Assembly (NCBI RefSeq): GCF_022811605.1
Contig: NZ_CP094533.1
Location: forward strand, 2,728,001-2,792,000
Length of the DNA stretch: 64,000 nucleotides
Direction of reading: 5' to 3'
Source: Agromyces soli
GTDB lineage: Bacteria > Actinomycetota > Actinomycetes > Actinomycetales > Microbacteriaceae
In this document: positions 7,113 to 15,950 of the stretch, piece after piece
How the letters are laid out: every line of letters begins with the position of its first letter
How positions within the stretch are numbered: the first letter of the stretch is position 1
Position numbers and translations under genes: made by a program
The notes under the pieces: generated by a model
Told to the model about the DNA's origin: nothing
Databases searched by the model: none
Seen by the model: only the letters and a program-made list of their open reading frames with translations

Positions 7113-8771
7113 TCAGCCGGCCGCGATCGCGCGCCCGGCGGCCCGTCCGCTGAACAGGCAACCGCCGAGGAAGGTGCCCTCGAGGGCGCGGTAGCCGTGC
7201 ACGCCGCCCCCGCCGAAGCCGGCCGCCTCGCCGACCGCGTAGAGGCCGGGGACGGGGGCGCCGTCGGCGCCGAGCGCGCGCGAGGACAGATCGGTCTGGA
7301 TGCCGCCGAGCGACTTGCGCGTCAGCAGGTGCAGCTTCACGGCGATGAGCGGACCGTTCGCGGGGTCGACGAAGCGGTGCGGCGCGGCGACGCGGATGAG
7401 CTTGTCGCCGCGGGAGGCGCGAGCGCCGCGGACTGCGGCGAGCTGCGCGTCCTTGCCGAAGTCGTTCTCGAGCGCCCGGTCGTGCGCGAGCACTTCGCGG
7501 GCGATGTTCGCGATGTCGAGCTCGACGTCGGGGGAGCGGCGCCGCATCTCCGCGAGGAGCTCGTCGAGGGTGTCGGCGACGATGAAGTCCGCCCCGTGCT
7601 CCTTGAACGCCTCCACCGGGGCCGGGGCGCCGGAGCCGAGCCGCTGGGCGAGCAGCTTCAGGTCCTTGCCCGTGAGGTCGGGGTTCTGCTCGCTTCCGGA
7701 CAGCGCGAACTCCTTCTCGATGATCTTCTGGGTGAGCACGAACCAGGAGTGCCCGTAGCCGGTCGCCACCAGATGCTCGAGTGTGCCGAGCGTGTCGAAG
7801 CCGGGGAAGAGCGGTGCGGGCAGCCGCGAGCCCGTCGCGTCGAACCAGAGCGAGGAGGGACCGGGGAGGATGCGGATGCCGTGCTTCGGCCAGATCGGGT
7901 CCCAGTTCTGGATGCCCTCGACGTAGTGCCACATGCGGTCGCCGTTCACGAGTCGGGCACCGGCATCCGCGGTGATCTGCAGCATGCGGCCGTCGACATG
8001 GGCCGGGACGCCGGAGAGCAGCTCGCCCGGCGGGGTGCCGAGGCGCTCGGGCCAGAACTGCCGCACCAGCTCGTGGTTGCCGCCGATGCCGCCGGAGGCG
8101 ACGACGACGGCGGGGGCGCGCAGCTCGAACTCGCCCACGACGTCGCGAGTGCTCGGCGCCCCTCGTTCGGCGTCGTCCTCGGCGAGGACCGCGCCGCGCG
8201 CGCCGACGACGGCGCCGCCCTCGACGATCAGCTCGTCGACGCGGTGCCGGTGCCGGAACTCGACGAGGCCGGCCGCCTCGCCGGCCTTCACCCGGGCGAT
8301 GAAGGGGGCGAGCACGCCCGGCCCGGTGCCCCAGGTGATGTGGAAGCGGGGGACCGAGTTGCCGTGCCCGAGCGCGCGGCCGTCGCCGCGTTCCGCCCAG
8401 CCCACGACGGGGAAGAAGCGCACGCCCTTGCCGTGCAGCCAGTCGCGCTTCTCGCCGGCGGCGAACTCGAGGTAGGCCTCGGCCCAGCGCCGCCCCCACT
8501 CGTCCTCTTCACGGTCGAAGCCGGCCGTGCCGGCCCAGTCCTCGCTCGCGAGTTCGAGGGAATCGCGGATGCCCATCCGCCGCTGCTCGGGGGAGTCGAC
8601 GAGGAAGAGGCCGCCGAACGACCAGTGCGCCTGCCCGCCGAGGCTCGCGGCGGGCTCCTGGTCGAGGATCAGGACGCGGCGGCCGGCGTCGACCAGTTCG
8701 GAGGCGGCGACGAGGCCGGAGAGGCCTGCGCCGACGATGATCGCGTCGGGGGTGCGGTCGGATGCTGCCAC
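7113..8771 (-). CDS. FAD-binding dehydrogenase (KsdD/fumarate-reductase flavoprotein superfamily)
   Basis: Encodes 552 residues. The N-terminal IIVGAGLSGLVAASELVDAG is a Rossmann dinucleotide-binding motif with the acidic end in LILDQE. The C-terminal GLYAVGEAAGFGGGGVHGYRALEGTFLGGC closes the FAD site in the way typical of 3-ketosteroid dehydrogenase/fumarate-reductase-like flavoproteins. Many actinobacteria have this stand-alone FAD-binding dehydrogenase; its substrate is not defined by sequence. The ATG at 8769-8771 follows a GGAG-type SD. It is 40 bases downstream of the globin gene on the same strand, so it may be the last gene of an mscS-glbO-dehydrogenase unit. Confidence 0.85.
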   Translation of the reverse strand: MAASDRTPDAIIVGAGLSGLVAASELVDAGRRVLILDQEPAASLGGQAHWSFGGLFLVDSPEQRRMGIRDSLELASEDWAGTAGFDREEDEWGRRWAEAYLEFAAGEKRDWLHGKGVRFFPVVGWAERGDGRALGHGNSVPRFHITWGTGPGVLAPFIARVKAGEAAGLVEFRHRHRVDELIVEGGAVVGARGAVLAEDDAERGAPSTRDVVGEFELRAPAVVVASGGIGGNHELVRQFWPERLGTPPGELLSGVPAHVDGRMLQITADAGARLVNGDRMWHYVEGIQNWDPIWPKHGIRILPGPSSLWFDATGSRLPAPLFPGFDTLGTLEHLVATGYGHSWFVLTQKIIEKEFALSGSEQNPDLTGKDLKLLAQRLGSGAPAPVEAFKEHGADFIVADTLDELLAEMRRRSPDVELDIANIAREVLAHDRALENDFGKDAQLAAVRGARASRGDKLIRVAAPHRFVDPANGPLIAVKLHLLTRKSLGGIQTDLSSRALGADGAPVPGLYAVGEAAGFGGGGVHGYRALEGTFLGGCLFSGRAAGRAIAAG

Positions 8772-8811
8772 GTGGACTCCTTCGTCGCTTCGGGTGGTGG
8801 CGGTGCGGGGC

Positions 8812-9267
8812 TCAGTCGTCGAAGGTGTTCACCATCGCGAATGCGGCCCGCTGCAGATAATCCCACAGCGTGGCCTCGGCGAGGGGCGGCAAGTCGAGGG
8901 AGTCGACGGCGCGGCGCATGTGCGCCAGCCACCGGTCCCGGGCGTCGGGGTTGACCTTGAACGGCAGGTGACGCATCCGCAGTCGCGGGTGGCCGCGTTC
9001 TTCGCTGTAGGTGCCCGGCCCGCCCCAGTACTGCTCGAGGAAGAGCTGCAGCCGCCGGGCCGCGGGCCCCAGGTCCTCCTCCGGGTACATCGGCTTCAAT
9101 ACCGGGTCGTCGGCGACGCCGCGGTAGAACTCTGCGACCAGCCGTTCGAAGGTGGCGCTGCCGCCGACCGAGTCGTAGAAGGTCTGGCCGAGCCCGGGGC
9201 CGTGCTCGCTGCCGCGCAGCTGCACCCCGGCAGGCGGCACCTTGGCCTGGTCGTTCGCGTCGCTCAC
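8812..9267 (-). CDS. glbO: Group II truncated haemoglobin (GlbO/TrHbO)
   Basis: Encodes 151 residues. From about residue 30 it follows mycobacterial TrHbO almost word for word: FYDSVGGSATF, YPEEDLGPAARRL, FLEQYWGGPGTYSEERGHPRLRMRH. The proximal haem ligand HisF8 is in GHPRLRMRH, the CD1 Tyr is in the MYPEEDL region and TrpG8 is in RDRWLAHM, so the ligand-stabilising set of group II globins is intact. Family members bind O2 tightly and are linked to respiration and peroxide/NO chemistry. An N-terminal extension of about 25 residues (MSDANDQAKVPPAGVQ) is unusual. The start overlaps the stop of the upstream mscS gene by ATGA, implying translational coupling. Confidence 0.93.
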   Translation of the reverse strand: MSDANDQAKVPPAGVQLRGSEHGPGLGQTFYDSVGGSATFERLVAEFYRGVADDPVLKPMYPEEDLGPAARRLQLFLEQYWGGPGTYSEERGHPRLRMRHLPFKVNPDARDRWLAHMRRAVDSLDLPPLAEATLWDYLQRAAFAMVNTFDD

Positions 9268-10367
9268 AGCGTCGTCCCTTCGTCGTCGGCGGGGCGTCGC
9301 TTCGCGGCGCGAGACGGCTTCGCCTTGGGAGTGTACGGCTCAGCACCGGGGACGACGGCATTCGGTGCCGTCCGGGGCGGACGCGCGCCCTTCACCCGGG
9401 TGACGCTGTCGAAGCCGGCGAGCACCACCGAGTTCATGCTCGGCAGCTTCACGCCCATCTCGTCGAGCGAGTGCTTCAGCCGGACCCGCAGCTCGCGCGC
9501 GACGTCGTCCTTCGAGGAGGTGCGCACCTTCATCACGATCCGGATGATGAGCGCCTCGGCGGAGATCGACTCGAGGCCCCAGATCTCGGGCTTCTCCAGA
9601 ATGCGGCTGCGCCACTTGCTCGACTTCGCCATCTCGGTGGCCGTGCGCAGCATCTCGGCCTCGACGGCCTCGACGTCGGCGTCGTACGGCACCGCGAGGT
9701 CGAGGATGACGCGGGCCCAGCCCTGCGACATGTTGCCGACGCGGAGGATCTCGCCGTTGCGGACGAACCAGAGCGTGCCGTTCACGTCGCGCACGGTGGT
9801 CACCCGGATCCGCACCTCCTCGACGATGCCGGTCGCCGGCCCCAGGTCGACGACGTCGCCGACGCCGAGCTGGTCCTCGACGACCATGAACAGGCCGTTG
9901 AGCGCGTCCTTCACGATGTTCTGCGCACCGAAGCCGAGGCCGGCGCCGATCGCCGCCGAGAGCAGGGCGAAGGAGCCGAGCAGCGTGTTGTCGATCGTGT
10001 TCACGATCATCAGCACGACGACGATGAAGAGCGTCACGTTGACGATGTTGCGCAGCACCGAGCCGAGCGTCCGCGTGCGCTGCACGAGCCGCACGGCCGC
10101 GAGCGGTGAGGCCTGCAGCGCCTGCGTGTCGGTGACGTCCTGCTTCTTCTTGACCCCGGAGACGATCTGCTTCACCACGCGGTCGATGACGAAGTGCAGC
10201 ACCCAGCGGATCAGCAGCGCGATCCCGACGATGAGCAGGATGGCGATGAGCTTGCCGACGATGGTGCCCCAGTGCTCCGACCAGAAGGTCGCGATATCGG
10301 TCCAGAATCCGGGGTCGACGGGGGTGTCCTCACCGTTGGCCAGGAGCGTTTCAACGAACACGAGCAT
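9264..10367 (-). CDS. mscS: Small-conductance mechanosensitive channel (MscS family)
   Basis: Encodes 367 residues. Two to three N-terminal helices are visible (about 37-57, 108-128, 131-150). The third is the pore helix with the MscS signature AAIGAGLGFGAQNIVKDALNG and is followed by the beta domain (QLGVGDVVDLGPATGIVEEV). The C-terminal cytoplasmic vestibule leads to a basic tail (AKPSRAAKRRP) beyond the usual end. MscS channels open under membrane tension and release solutes during hypo-osmotic shock. A -10-like TAGACT is 9 bases upstream of the ATG. Downstream the gene overlaps glbO by 4 bases; upstream pepN ends only 22 bases away. Confidence 0.9.
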   Translation of the reverse strand: MLVFVETLLANGEDTPVDPGFWTDIATFWSEHWGTIVGKLIAILLIVGIALLIRWVLHFVIDRVVKQIVSGVKKKQDVTDTQALQASPLAAVRLVQRTRTLGSVLRNIVNVTLFIVVVLMIVNTIDNTLLGSFALLSAAIGAGLGFGAQNIVKDALNGLFMVVEDQLGVGDVVDLGPATGIVEEVRIRVTTVRDVNGTLWFVRNGEILRVGNMSQGWARVILDLAVPYDADVEAVEAEMLRTATEMAKSSKWRSRILEKPEIWGLESISAEALIIRIVMKVRTSSKDDVARELRVRLKHSLDEMGVKLPSMNSVVLAGFDSVTRVKGARPPRTAPNAVVPGAEPYTPKAKPSRAAKRRPADDEGTTL

Positions 10368-10389
10368 GATGGCCCGAGTCTAGTGAGCG

Positions 10390-12957
10390 CTACTGGGCAT
10401 CGACGGTGAGGGACGCGGTGTCGCGGGCACGGGCCGCGAGGGCGCGGTCCAGCTCGGCGAGCTTCTCCGAGACGAGGCGTGCGAGCGGGGCGGGCTCCGG
10501 GTTCCGGTCGAGCCAGCCGCGGGCGAGCTCGGCGAGCTCGTCGTCGACGAGGGCGGCGGGGAAGAGCCCGCGCACGATGATCGCGGCCATGTTGAAGCTC
10601 CGGCTCGCCCACACCTCCTGCAGCTCGTCGAAGTAGGCGGCCGCCGTCGGGGCGAGCAGCTCGGCCGGGCGGGCCCGGCGCCAGCCCTCGGCGATCGCCC
10701 GCGCGAGGTCGTTGGAGAGCGAGGCATCCCGCATCACCCGCTCCCACGCTGCCCGCTTGACCGCAGGGTCGGGGCGGGCGGCACGGGCGGTCTCCGCGAG
10801 CTGACGCCCCTTCGCCGTGTCGTCCGCGGCCAGCGCGCGGTCGATCTCGTCGTCGCTCGCGACGCCGAGCGCGGACCGGGCGATGACGAGCTCCCAGCGC
10901 AGGTCGAGGTCGATCTCGAGTCCGGCCACGGCGGTGCCGCCGTCGGCGAGCCCGTCGAGCAGCTCGGCGTGCGCGGAGCTGGACGCGACGCGGATGAACG
11001 CCTTCACGAGCTGCAGCTGCGCGTCCGAGCCGGCGTCGGCGAGCTCGGCGAGCGCCCAGATCGCGTCGCCGGCCTCGCCGACGATCCGCTCTCGGTGCTC
11101 GTCGGCGAGGTACTGCGAGAGGGCGAGCTCCAGCCGGGCGAGGGCGAGACCGCGCGCCGAGGACTGCGTCTCGCGCCCGATGTTCGCGAGCACGAGCCGC
11201 ACGAACGCCGAGGCGGGCAGCTCTGCGTCGCGGACGGCGTCCCACGCGGAGCCGAGCACGACGGCCCGAGCGACGGGATCGTCGATCGCCGAGAGGTGGT
11301 CGAGCGCCGTGGCGAAGGACTCGTCGTCGAGCCGCACCTTCGCGTAGCTGAGGTCGTCGTCGTTCACGAGCAGCAGCGCGGGGCGGGCCAGTCCGACGAG
11401 CTCCGGCACCTCGGTCGCGGCCCCGTCGAGATCGAGCTCGACCCGGTGCACGCGCACCAGCCGCTCGTCCTGGAGCTCGTAGGCGCCGATCGCGATCCGG
11501 TGCGGCCGCAGCGTCGGGTGCTCGGCAGCGGCGGTCTGTTCGACGCGCGCCGCCGTGATCCGGCCCGAGGCATCCGTGTCGATCACCGCGCGCAGCGTGT
11601 TCACCCCCGCGGTCTCGAGCCAGCGCGCCGACCAGTCCGCGAGGTCCCGTCCGCTCGCCAGCTCGAGCTCCGCGAGGAGGTCGGCCAGCGTCGCATTGCC
11701 GCCGCCGTGCTTCGCGAGGTACGCGCCCACGCCGCGCTGGAACGCATCGAGGCCGACCCACGCCACGAGCTGCTTCAGCACGGAGGCGCCCTTGTCGTAG
11801 GTGATCGCGTCGAAGTTCACCTCGACATCGGCGATGCTCGGAATCTCGGCGACGATCGGATGCGTCGACGGCAGCTGGTCCTGCTCGGCCGCGTGCGTCT
11901 TCTCGTCGCTCGCGAACGTCGCCCAGACGCCGGTGAACTCGGTCACCTGCGAGGTCGCGAGCGTCGAGGCCCAGGTGGCGAACGACTCGTTCAGCCAGAT
12001 GTCGTTCCACCAGCGCATCGTCACCGAGTTGCCGAACCACATGTGGCTGAGCTCGTGCAGCACGACGATGGCGCGCTGCTCGCGGCGGGCGTCGGACACC
12101 CGCGAGCGGAACAGGTAGGACTCGTTGAACGTCACCGCGCCGACGTTCTCCATCGCACCCCAGTTGTACTCCGGCACGAAGATCTGGTCGTACTTGCCGT
12201 ACGGGTACGGGACGCCGAAGGCCTCTTCGTAGAACGCGAGGCCCGCGGCGACCGTGCCGAACATCATCTCCGGGTCGGCGTACTCGGCGAGCGAGGCCCG
12301 CGTGAACAGGCCGAGCGGCACCTCGCGGCCGTCGACGCTCGCCGCGCTGCCTCGCCAGCTCGCGTAGGGGCCGGCGACGATGGCGACGATGTAGCTCGAG
12401 ATGACGGGCCCGGTCTCGAAGCGCCAGACGGCGTTCGGCGTGCCCGGGATCGGCTCGGCCGCGGGGGAGGGCGCGTTGCTCAGCACGGACCAGTGCGCCG
12501 GGGCGCTGATCGTGAAGCGCACCGCGGCCTTGAGATCGGGCTGGTCGAAGACCGCGTACACGCGGTTCGCCTCGGCGACGGCGAACTCGGTGTAGAGGTA
12601 CCGCTCGCCGTCGACCGGGTCGACGAAGCGGTGCAGGCCCTCGCCGGTCTTGGAGTACGCGTTCGTCGAGACGACGCGAAGCTCGTTCTGCTCGGCGAGC
12701 CCGTCGAGGCGGATGCGCACGCCGTCGCTGACGACCGCCGGGTCGAGGGGGCTCCCGTTCAGAGTGAGCTCGTGGATCGCCCGGGTGTTCGCCTCGATGA
12801 ACGTGGCGGCGCCGGGGACCGCGGTGAAGCGGGCGATGGTCTCGCTGCGGAACGTCTCGCCGTCGTCGGTGAGGTCGAGCACGACCTCGTAGCTCGGCGC
12901 GCCGACGATCGCGGCCCGTTCCTCGGCTTCGACGCGGGTGAGGTTGGCAGCAGGCAT
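10390..12957 (-). CDS. pepN: Aminopeptidase N (M1 family), copy 1
   Basis: Encodes 855 residues, standard for actinobacterial PepN. The M1 exopeptidase motif GAMEN is at residues 267-271 and the zinc site is complete: HELSH at 301-305 (His301, His305 ligands, Glu302 general base) with Glu324 in LNESF as third ligand. The C-terminal ERAP1-like domain is full length. PepN removes N-terminal residues from peptides in the cytoplasm. The ATG is preceded by GAAGGG. A second, full-length paralogue lies at 16933-19482 with motifs at identical residue numbers. Both genes share a TAGGCTGGTC promoter-like element upstream (here rc of 12986-12995). Confidence 0.95.
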   Translation of the reverse strand: MPAANLTRVEAEERAAIVGAPSYEVVLDLTDDGETFRSETIARFTAVPGAATFIEANTRAIHELTLNGSPLDPAVVSDGVRIRLDGLAEQNELRVVSTNAYSKTGEGLHRFVDPVDGERYLYTEFAVAEANRVYAVFDQPDLKAAVRFTISAPAHWSVLSNAPSPAAEPIPGTPNAVWRFETGPVISSYIVAIVAGPYASWRGSAASVDGREVPLGLFTRASLAEYADPEMMFGTVAAGLAFYEEAFGVPYPYGKYDQIFVPEYNWGAMENVGAVTFNESYLFRSRVSDARREQRAIVVLHELSHMWFGNSVTMRWWNDIWLNESFATWASTLATSQVTEFTGVWATFASDEKTHAAEQDQLPSTHPIVAEIPSIADVEVNFDAITYDKGASVLKQLVAWVGLDAFQRGVGAYLAKHGGGNATLADLLAELELASGRDLADWSARWLETAGVNTLRAVIDTDASGRITAARVEQTAAAEHPTLRPHRIAIGAYELQDERLVRVHRVELDLDGAATEVPELVGLARPALLLVNDDDLSYAKVRLDDESFATALDHLSAIDDPVARAVVLGSAWDAVRDAELPASAFVRLVLANIGRETQSSARGLALARLELALSQYLADEHRERIVGEAGDAIWALAELADAGSDAQLQLVKAFIRVASSSAHAELLDGLADGGTAVAGLEIDLDLRWELVIARSALGVASDDEIDRALAADDTAKGRQLAETARAARPDPAVKRAAWERVMRDASLSNDLARAIAEGWRRARPAELLAPTAAAYFDELQEVWASRSFNMAAIIVRGLFPAALVDDELAELARGWLDRNPEPAPLARLVSEKLAELDRALAARARDTASLTVDAQ

Positions 12958-13052
12958 GGACGATCCCTTCGTAGCGATGGCGCCGGACCAGCCTAGCGAG
13001 CCGCCCCTGACCGTCGGCTGCCCACCGGGGCGGTCGCCGAGGGGACGGGCGA

Positions 13053-13760
13053 TCAGCCGAGCAGGCCCTGCTCGTAGGCGAGGATCACGAGCTGCACCCG
13101 GTCGCGGGCCCCGAGCTTCTGCAGCACCCGGCCGACATGGGTCTTCACCGTCGACTCGGAGAGGAAGAAGCGCTCGGCGAGCTCGGCGTTGTTCAGCCCC
13201 TCGGCGATCGCGACGAGGATCTCGCGCTCGCGCGCGGTCAGCGCGTCGAAGCGGTCGGGCTCTGCTCGCCGCGCCGTTCGCCGGCTCGTCGCGTCGTCCG
13301 ACGCGGGCAGCTCGGCGGCGAAGAGTTCGAGCATGCGCCGGGTCACTCGCGGCGAGAGGGCCGCCTCACCGCTCGCGACCGTGCGGATCGCGGCGACGAG
13401 CTCCTGCGGCCGCACGTCCTTCAGGAGGAAGCCGCTCGCGCCCGAACGGATCGCCGCGAAGGCGTACTCGTCGAGGTCGAAGGTGGTGAGCACGACGATC
13501 CGGACCTCGGGATGCCGTGCGCTGAGCTCTGCGGTCGCGGCGATGCCGTCCATGCCCGGCATCCGCACGTCCATCAGCAGCACGTCGACGGCCGTCTCGC
13601 GCACGAGAGCGAGCGCGGCGAGTCCGTCGCCCGCTTCGCCGACGACCTCGATGCCCGGCTCCGCGTCGAGCACGAGCCGGAAGCCGGTGCGGACGAGGGC
13701 CTGGTCGTCGACGATCGCGACCCGTACGGGGGTGCTGGTGGGCAGGGCATCGGTGATCAT
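13053..13760 (-). CDS. Response regulator, NarL/LuxR family
   Basis: Encodes 235 residues: receiver domain (residues ~12-128; acidic pocket VDDQ near 19, phosphoacceptor Asp64 in LLMDVRMPGMDG, Lys near 114 in FLLKDV), a charged linker of about 25 residues (TSRRTARRAEPDRF), and a LuxR-type helix-turn-helix (LTAREREILVAIAEGLNNAELAERFFLSESTVKTHV). It should be phosphorylated by the kinase encoded immediately upstream, whose stop it overlaps by ATGA. The likely target is the neighbouring ABC exporter operon (15087-16858), as is usual for this arrangement. Confidence 0.92.
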   Translation of the reverse strand: MITDALPTSTPVRVAIVDDQALVRTGFRLVLDAEPGIEVVGEAGDGLAALALVRETAVDVLLMDVRMPGMDGIAATAELSARHPEVRIVVLTTFDLDEYAFAAIRSGASGFLLKDVRPQELVAAIRTVASGEAALSPRVTRRMLELFAAELPASDDATSRRTARRAEPDRFDALTAREREILVAIAEGLNNAELAERFFLSESTVKTHVGRVLQKLGARDRVQLVILAYEQGLLG

Positions 13761-15076
13761 GCGGTGGTCCCGTCTTCGCGTGGTTCATCGGCGGTCTCGG
13801 TGGGGAACGGCTCGGCCGGGGCGACCGGCACGGTCGCCCTGAGCCGCCAGCCGCGAGATCCGCGGGGCCCGGCGTCGAGCGTGCCGCCGTACAGGGCGAT
13901 GCGCTCCCGCAGCCCGGCGAGTCCGCGCCCGGCGCCGCGGGTCGCCGGGGCGTCGCCCAGCGGAGGCGGTGCGTCGTCCTCGACGCTCACCTCGACCTCG
14001 CCGGGACGGTGATCGAGGCGCACCTCCACGTGCTGGGCGTTCCTGCCGTGCCGGAGGGCGTTCGTGAGGCCCTCCTGCACGAGGCGGTAGATCGCGAGCC
14101 CGAGCGCCGAGTCGGCTTCCGGCGCACCGCTCGTGGTGAGCCGGACCGGCATGCCCGCCTCGCGGAAGCCGTCGATCAGTTCCGGGATGGCGGACAGACC
14201 TGGCTGGGGTGCGAGCTCGGCCGGGCTGCCGCCCGGCTCCCGGAGCACCCCGAGCATGCGGCGCATCTCGCCGAGGGCGCTGCGCCCGGTCTCGGCGACC
14301 GAGCGCATCGCCTCCGCGGCGCGCTCGGGGTCGCGGGCCGCCGTCGCGGCCGAGCCGTCGGCGAGCGTCACCATGACGGTGAGCCCGTGCGAAACGATGT
14401 CGTGCAGCTCGCGGGCGATGCGGGCCCGTTCGGCGGCCGCGGCGAGCTGCGCCTGCTGGTCGCGCTCCCGCGCGAGGTCGTGCGCACGGGCGATGAGCGC
14501 GAGGAGGTAGCGGCGCCGATTGCCGACCGTCACGCCGATGAGGGTGACGATGAGCATGATCGCCGCGTACTGCGAGGAGGTCGCGACCGGGCCACCGAAC
14601 GGCGATGGAGCCGCCCATGCCTCGAGGTAGGCGCTCAGCGTGGTCACCGCGACGGAGCCGCCGAAGCCGATCCACGCGGCCTTCGTCGAGCGGTACACCC
14701 CGAGCGCGTAGAGCGCGTAGAGGATCGGGAACCCGTCGCTCATGCCGAACGGCGCGACCATCAGGCAGACGAACCAGGCGATGCCGGTCAGCAGCCACGG
14801 TCGGGTTCTGCGGAACAGCAGCACGGCCGCGCCGCCGATCGCGATGCCGACGACCTGCAGCAGGGTCGCGGCGAGGGGCGGGGTGGGCGAATCCGTGGCG
14901 ATGACCATCGTGGCGATGAACGTCGGCACGACGTAGAGCGCGGCGAGGATCGAATCGGTGAGCCGCGGATGGCGGGCCCAGAACTGCCGGATGACCCCGG
15001 GCGGCTTCGGCAGACGGAGCTCACCCCCGACCGCCGGAACGGGGCGGTCGGGGGTGAGCGGTGACGCGTCCGGCAT
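13757..15076 (-). CDS. Sensor histidine kinase (HisKA_3 / NarL type)
   Basis: Encodes 439 residues. Several hydrophobic helices span residues ~40-185 and no large extracellular loop is visible, so it is an intramembrane-sensing type. The dimerisation/phosphoacceptor motif ARELHDIVSHGLTVMV places the phosphorylated His at 225. The ATPase domain follows with YRLVQEGLTNALRHG (N box) and RGAGRGLAGLRERIALYGG (G box). It partners the regulator overlapping its 3' end. A -10-like TAGAGT sits 7 bases before the ATG, so the mRNA is probably leaderless. A 17-bp perfect hairpin lies inside codons ~6-20 (see separate entry); a start further downstream cannot be excluded. Confidence 0.9.
   Translation of the reverse strand: MPDASPLTPDRPVPAVGGELRLPKPPGVIRQFWARHPRLTDSILAALYVVPTFIATMVIATDSPTPPLAATLLQVVGIAIGGAAVLLFRRTRPWLLTGIAWFVCLMVAPFGMSDGFPILYALYALGVYRSTKAAWIGFGGSVAVTTLSAYLEAWAAPSPFGGPVATSSQYAAIMLIVTLIGVTVGNRRRYLLALIARAHDLARERDQQAQLAAAAERARIARELHDIVSHGLTVMVTLADGSAATAARDPERAAEAMRSVAETGRSALGEMRRMLGVLREPGGSPAELAPQPGLSAIPELIDGFREAGMPVRLTTSGAPEADSALGLAIYRLVQEGLTNALRHGRNAQHVEVRLDHRPGEVEVSVEDDAPPPLGDAPATRGAGRGLAGLRERIALYGGTLDAGPRGSRGWRLRATVPVAPAEPFPTETADEPREDGTTA
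15019..15059 (-). other. 17-bp perfect hairpin within the first codons of the histidine kinase
   Basis: GCTCACCCCCGACCGCC (15019-15035) and GGCGGTCGGGGGTGAGC (15043-15059) are perfect complements around a 7-base loop. On the minus strand the structure starts 17 bases after the kinase ATG and about 28 bases after the ABC permease stop. It could be the intrinsic terminator or attenuator of the ABC operon that has been overlapped by the kinase start, or an RNA element controlling kinase translation. Confidence 0.6.
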
Positions 15077-15086
15077 AGCCAGGACT

Positions 15087-15950
15087 CTACGCGTCGCGGC
15101 GCTTCAGCAGCACGGCGGCGCCGGCGATCGAGACCGCCAGCCAGCCGAGGACCACGAGCAGGCTCTGCCAGGCGTTCGGCCCCGCGAGCGTCGCCGGGTC
15201 CGCGCCGATCGTCATGAACATCGTCATCCCGGCCGAGGAGAGGAGGTAGGGCATGACGTCGGCCGCCCACTCCGCGGGGATGAGCCCGAACACCGTCGGC
15301 AGGAGCAGGAGGATGCCGAGGACGGCGGCGATGCCGCCGGCGCTGGAGCGGATGATCGTGCCGATGCCGAGGGCGAAGACGGCGACCAACGCGAGGTAGA
15401 GCGCCGCGCCGCCGAGCGTGAGGAGCGCGTTCTCCGCGAACAGCGAGACGTGCACCCCGTTGCCGGCGAAGATCGCGGCGGCGATCCCGAAAGCGGCGAG
15501 GTTGGTGACGATCGCGACGACGAGGGTCGCGACGAAGAGCACGACCGCCTTGCCCGCGAGGGCGGGCAAGCGCTTCGGCACGGCCGAGAGCGTCGAACGG
15601 ATCATGCCGGTGGTGTACTCGCCGCTGATGATCAGCACGCCGAGGACGGCGATCACGAGCTGGCCGAAGTAGGTGCCGAAGACTGCCGACTGCAGCACCA
15701 TGCCGGTCTGTTCGGCGGGCGGGGCGGCGGACACGTCCATGCCGCTCATCCCGTTGGCGAGGCTGAACGACATGAGTACGGCCATGCCGAGCGAGATCGC
15801 GACGACGATGAGGTACGACCAGACGGTCGAGCGCAGGCTGCGGAGTTTGATCCACTCCGAGCGGAGGATCCCGCCGAAGCTCAGGCGGGCGGTGTGCGCG
15901 AGCCGGGGACCGCCCTGGACGGGGCGGGCATCGGTGGTGGCGGTGGTCAT
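15087..15950 (-). CDS. ABC-2 type transporter permease
   Basis: Encodes 287 residues with about six hydrophobic helices (starting after the SEWIKLRSLRSTVWSYL amphipathic stretch, a common opening of ABC-2 export permeases). The motif ISGEYTTGMIRSTLSAVPKR in the first cytoplasmic loop is characteristic of this permease family. It should pair with the ATPase whose stop it overlaps by 4 bases (15947-15950) to form an exporter. Substrate is unknown; NarL-regulated ABC-2 pairs often deal with antimicrobial peptides or lipid/cell envelope stress. Confidence 0.9.
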   Translation of the reverse strand: MTTATTDARPVQGGPRLAHTARLSFGGILRSEWIKLRSLRSTVWSYLIVVAISLGMAVLMSFSLANGMSGMDVSAAPPAEQTGMVLQSAVFGTYFGQLVIAVLGVLIISGEYTTGMIRSTLSAVPKRLPALAGKAVVLFVATLVVAIVTNLAAFGIAAAIFAGNGVHVSLFAENALLTLGGAALYLALVAVFALGIGTIIRSSAGGIAAVLGILLLLPTVFGLIPAEWAADVMPYLLSSAGMTMFMTIGADPATLAGPNAWQSLLVVLGWLAVSIAGAAVLLKRRDA

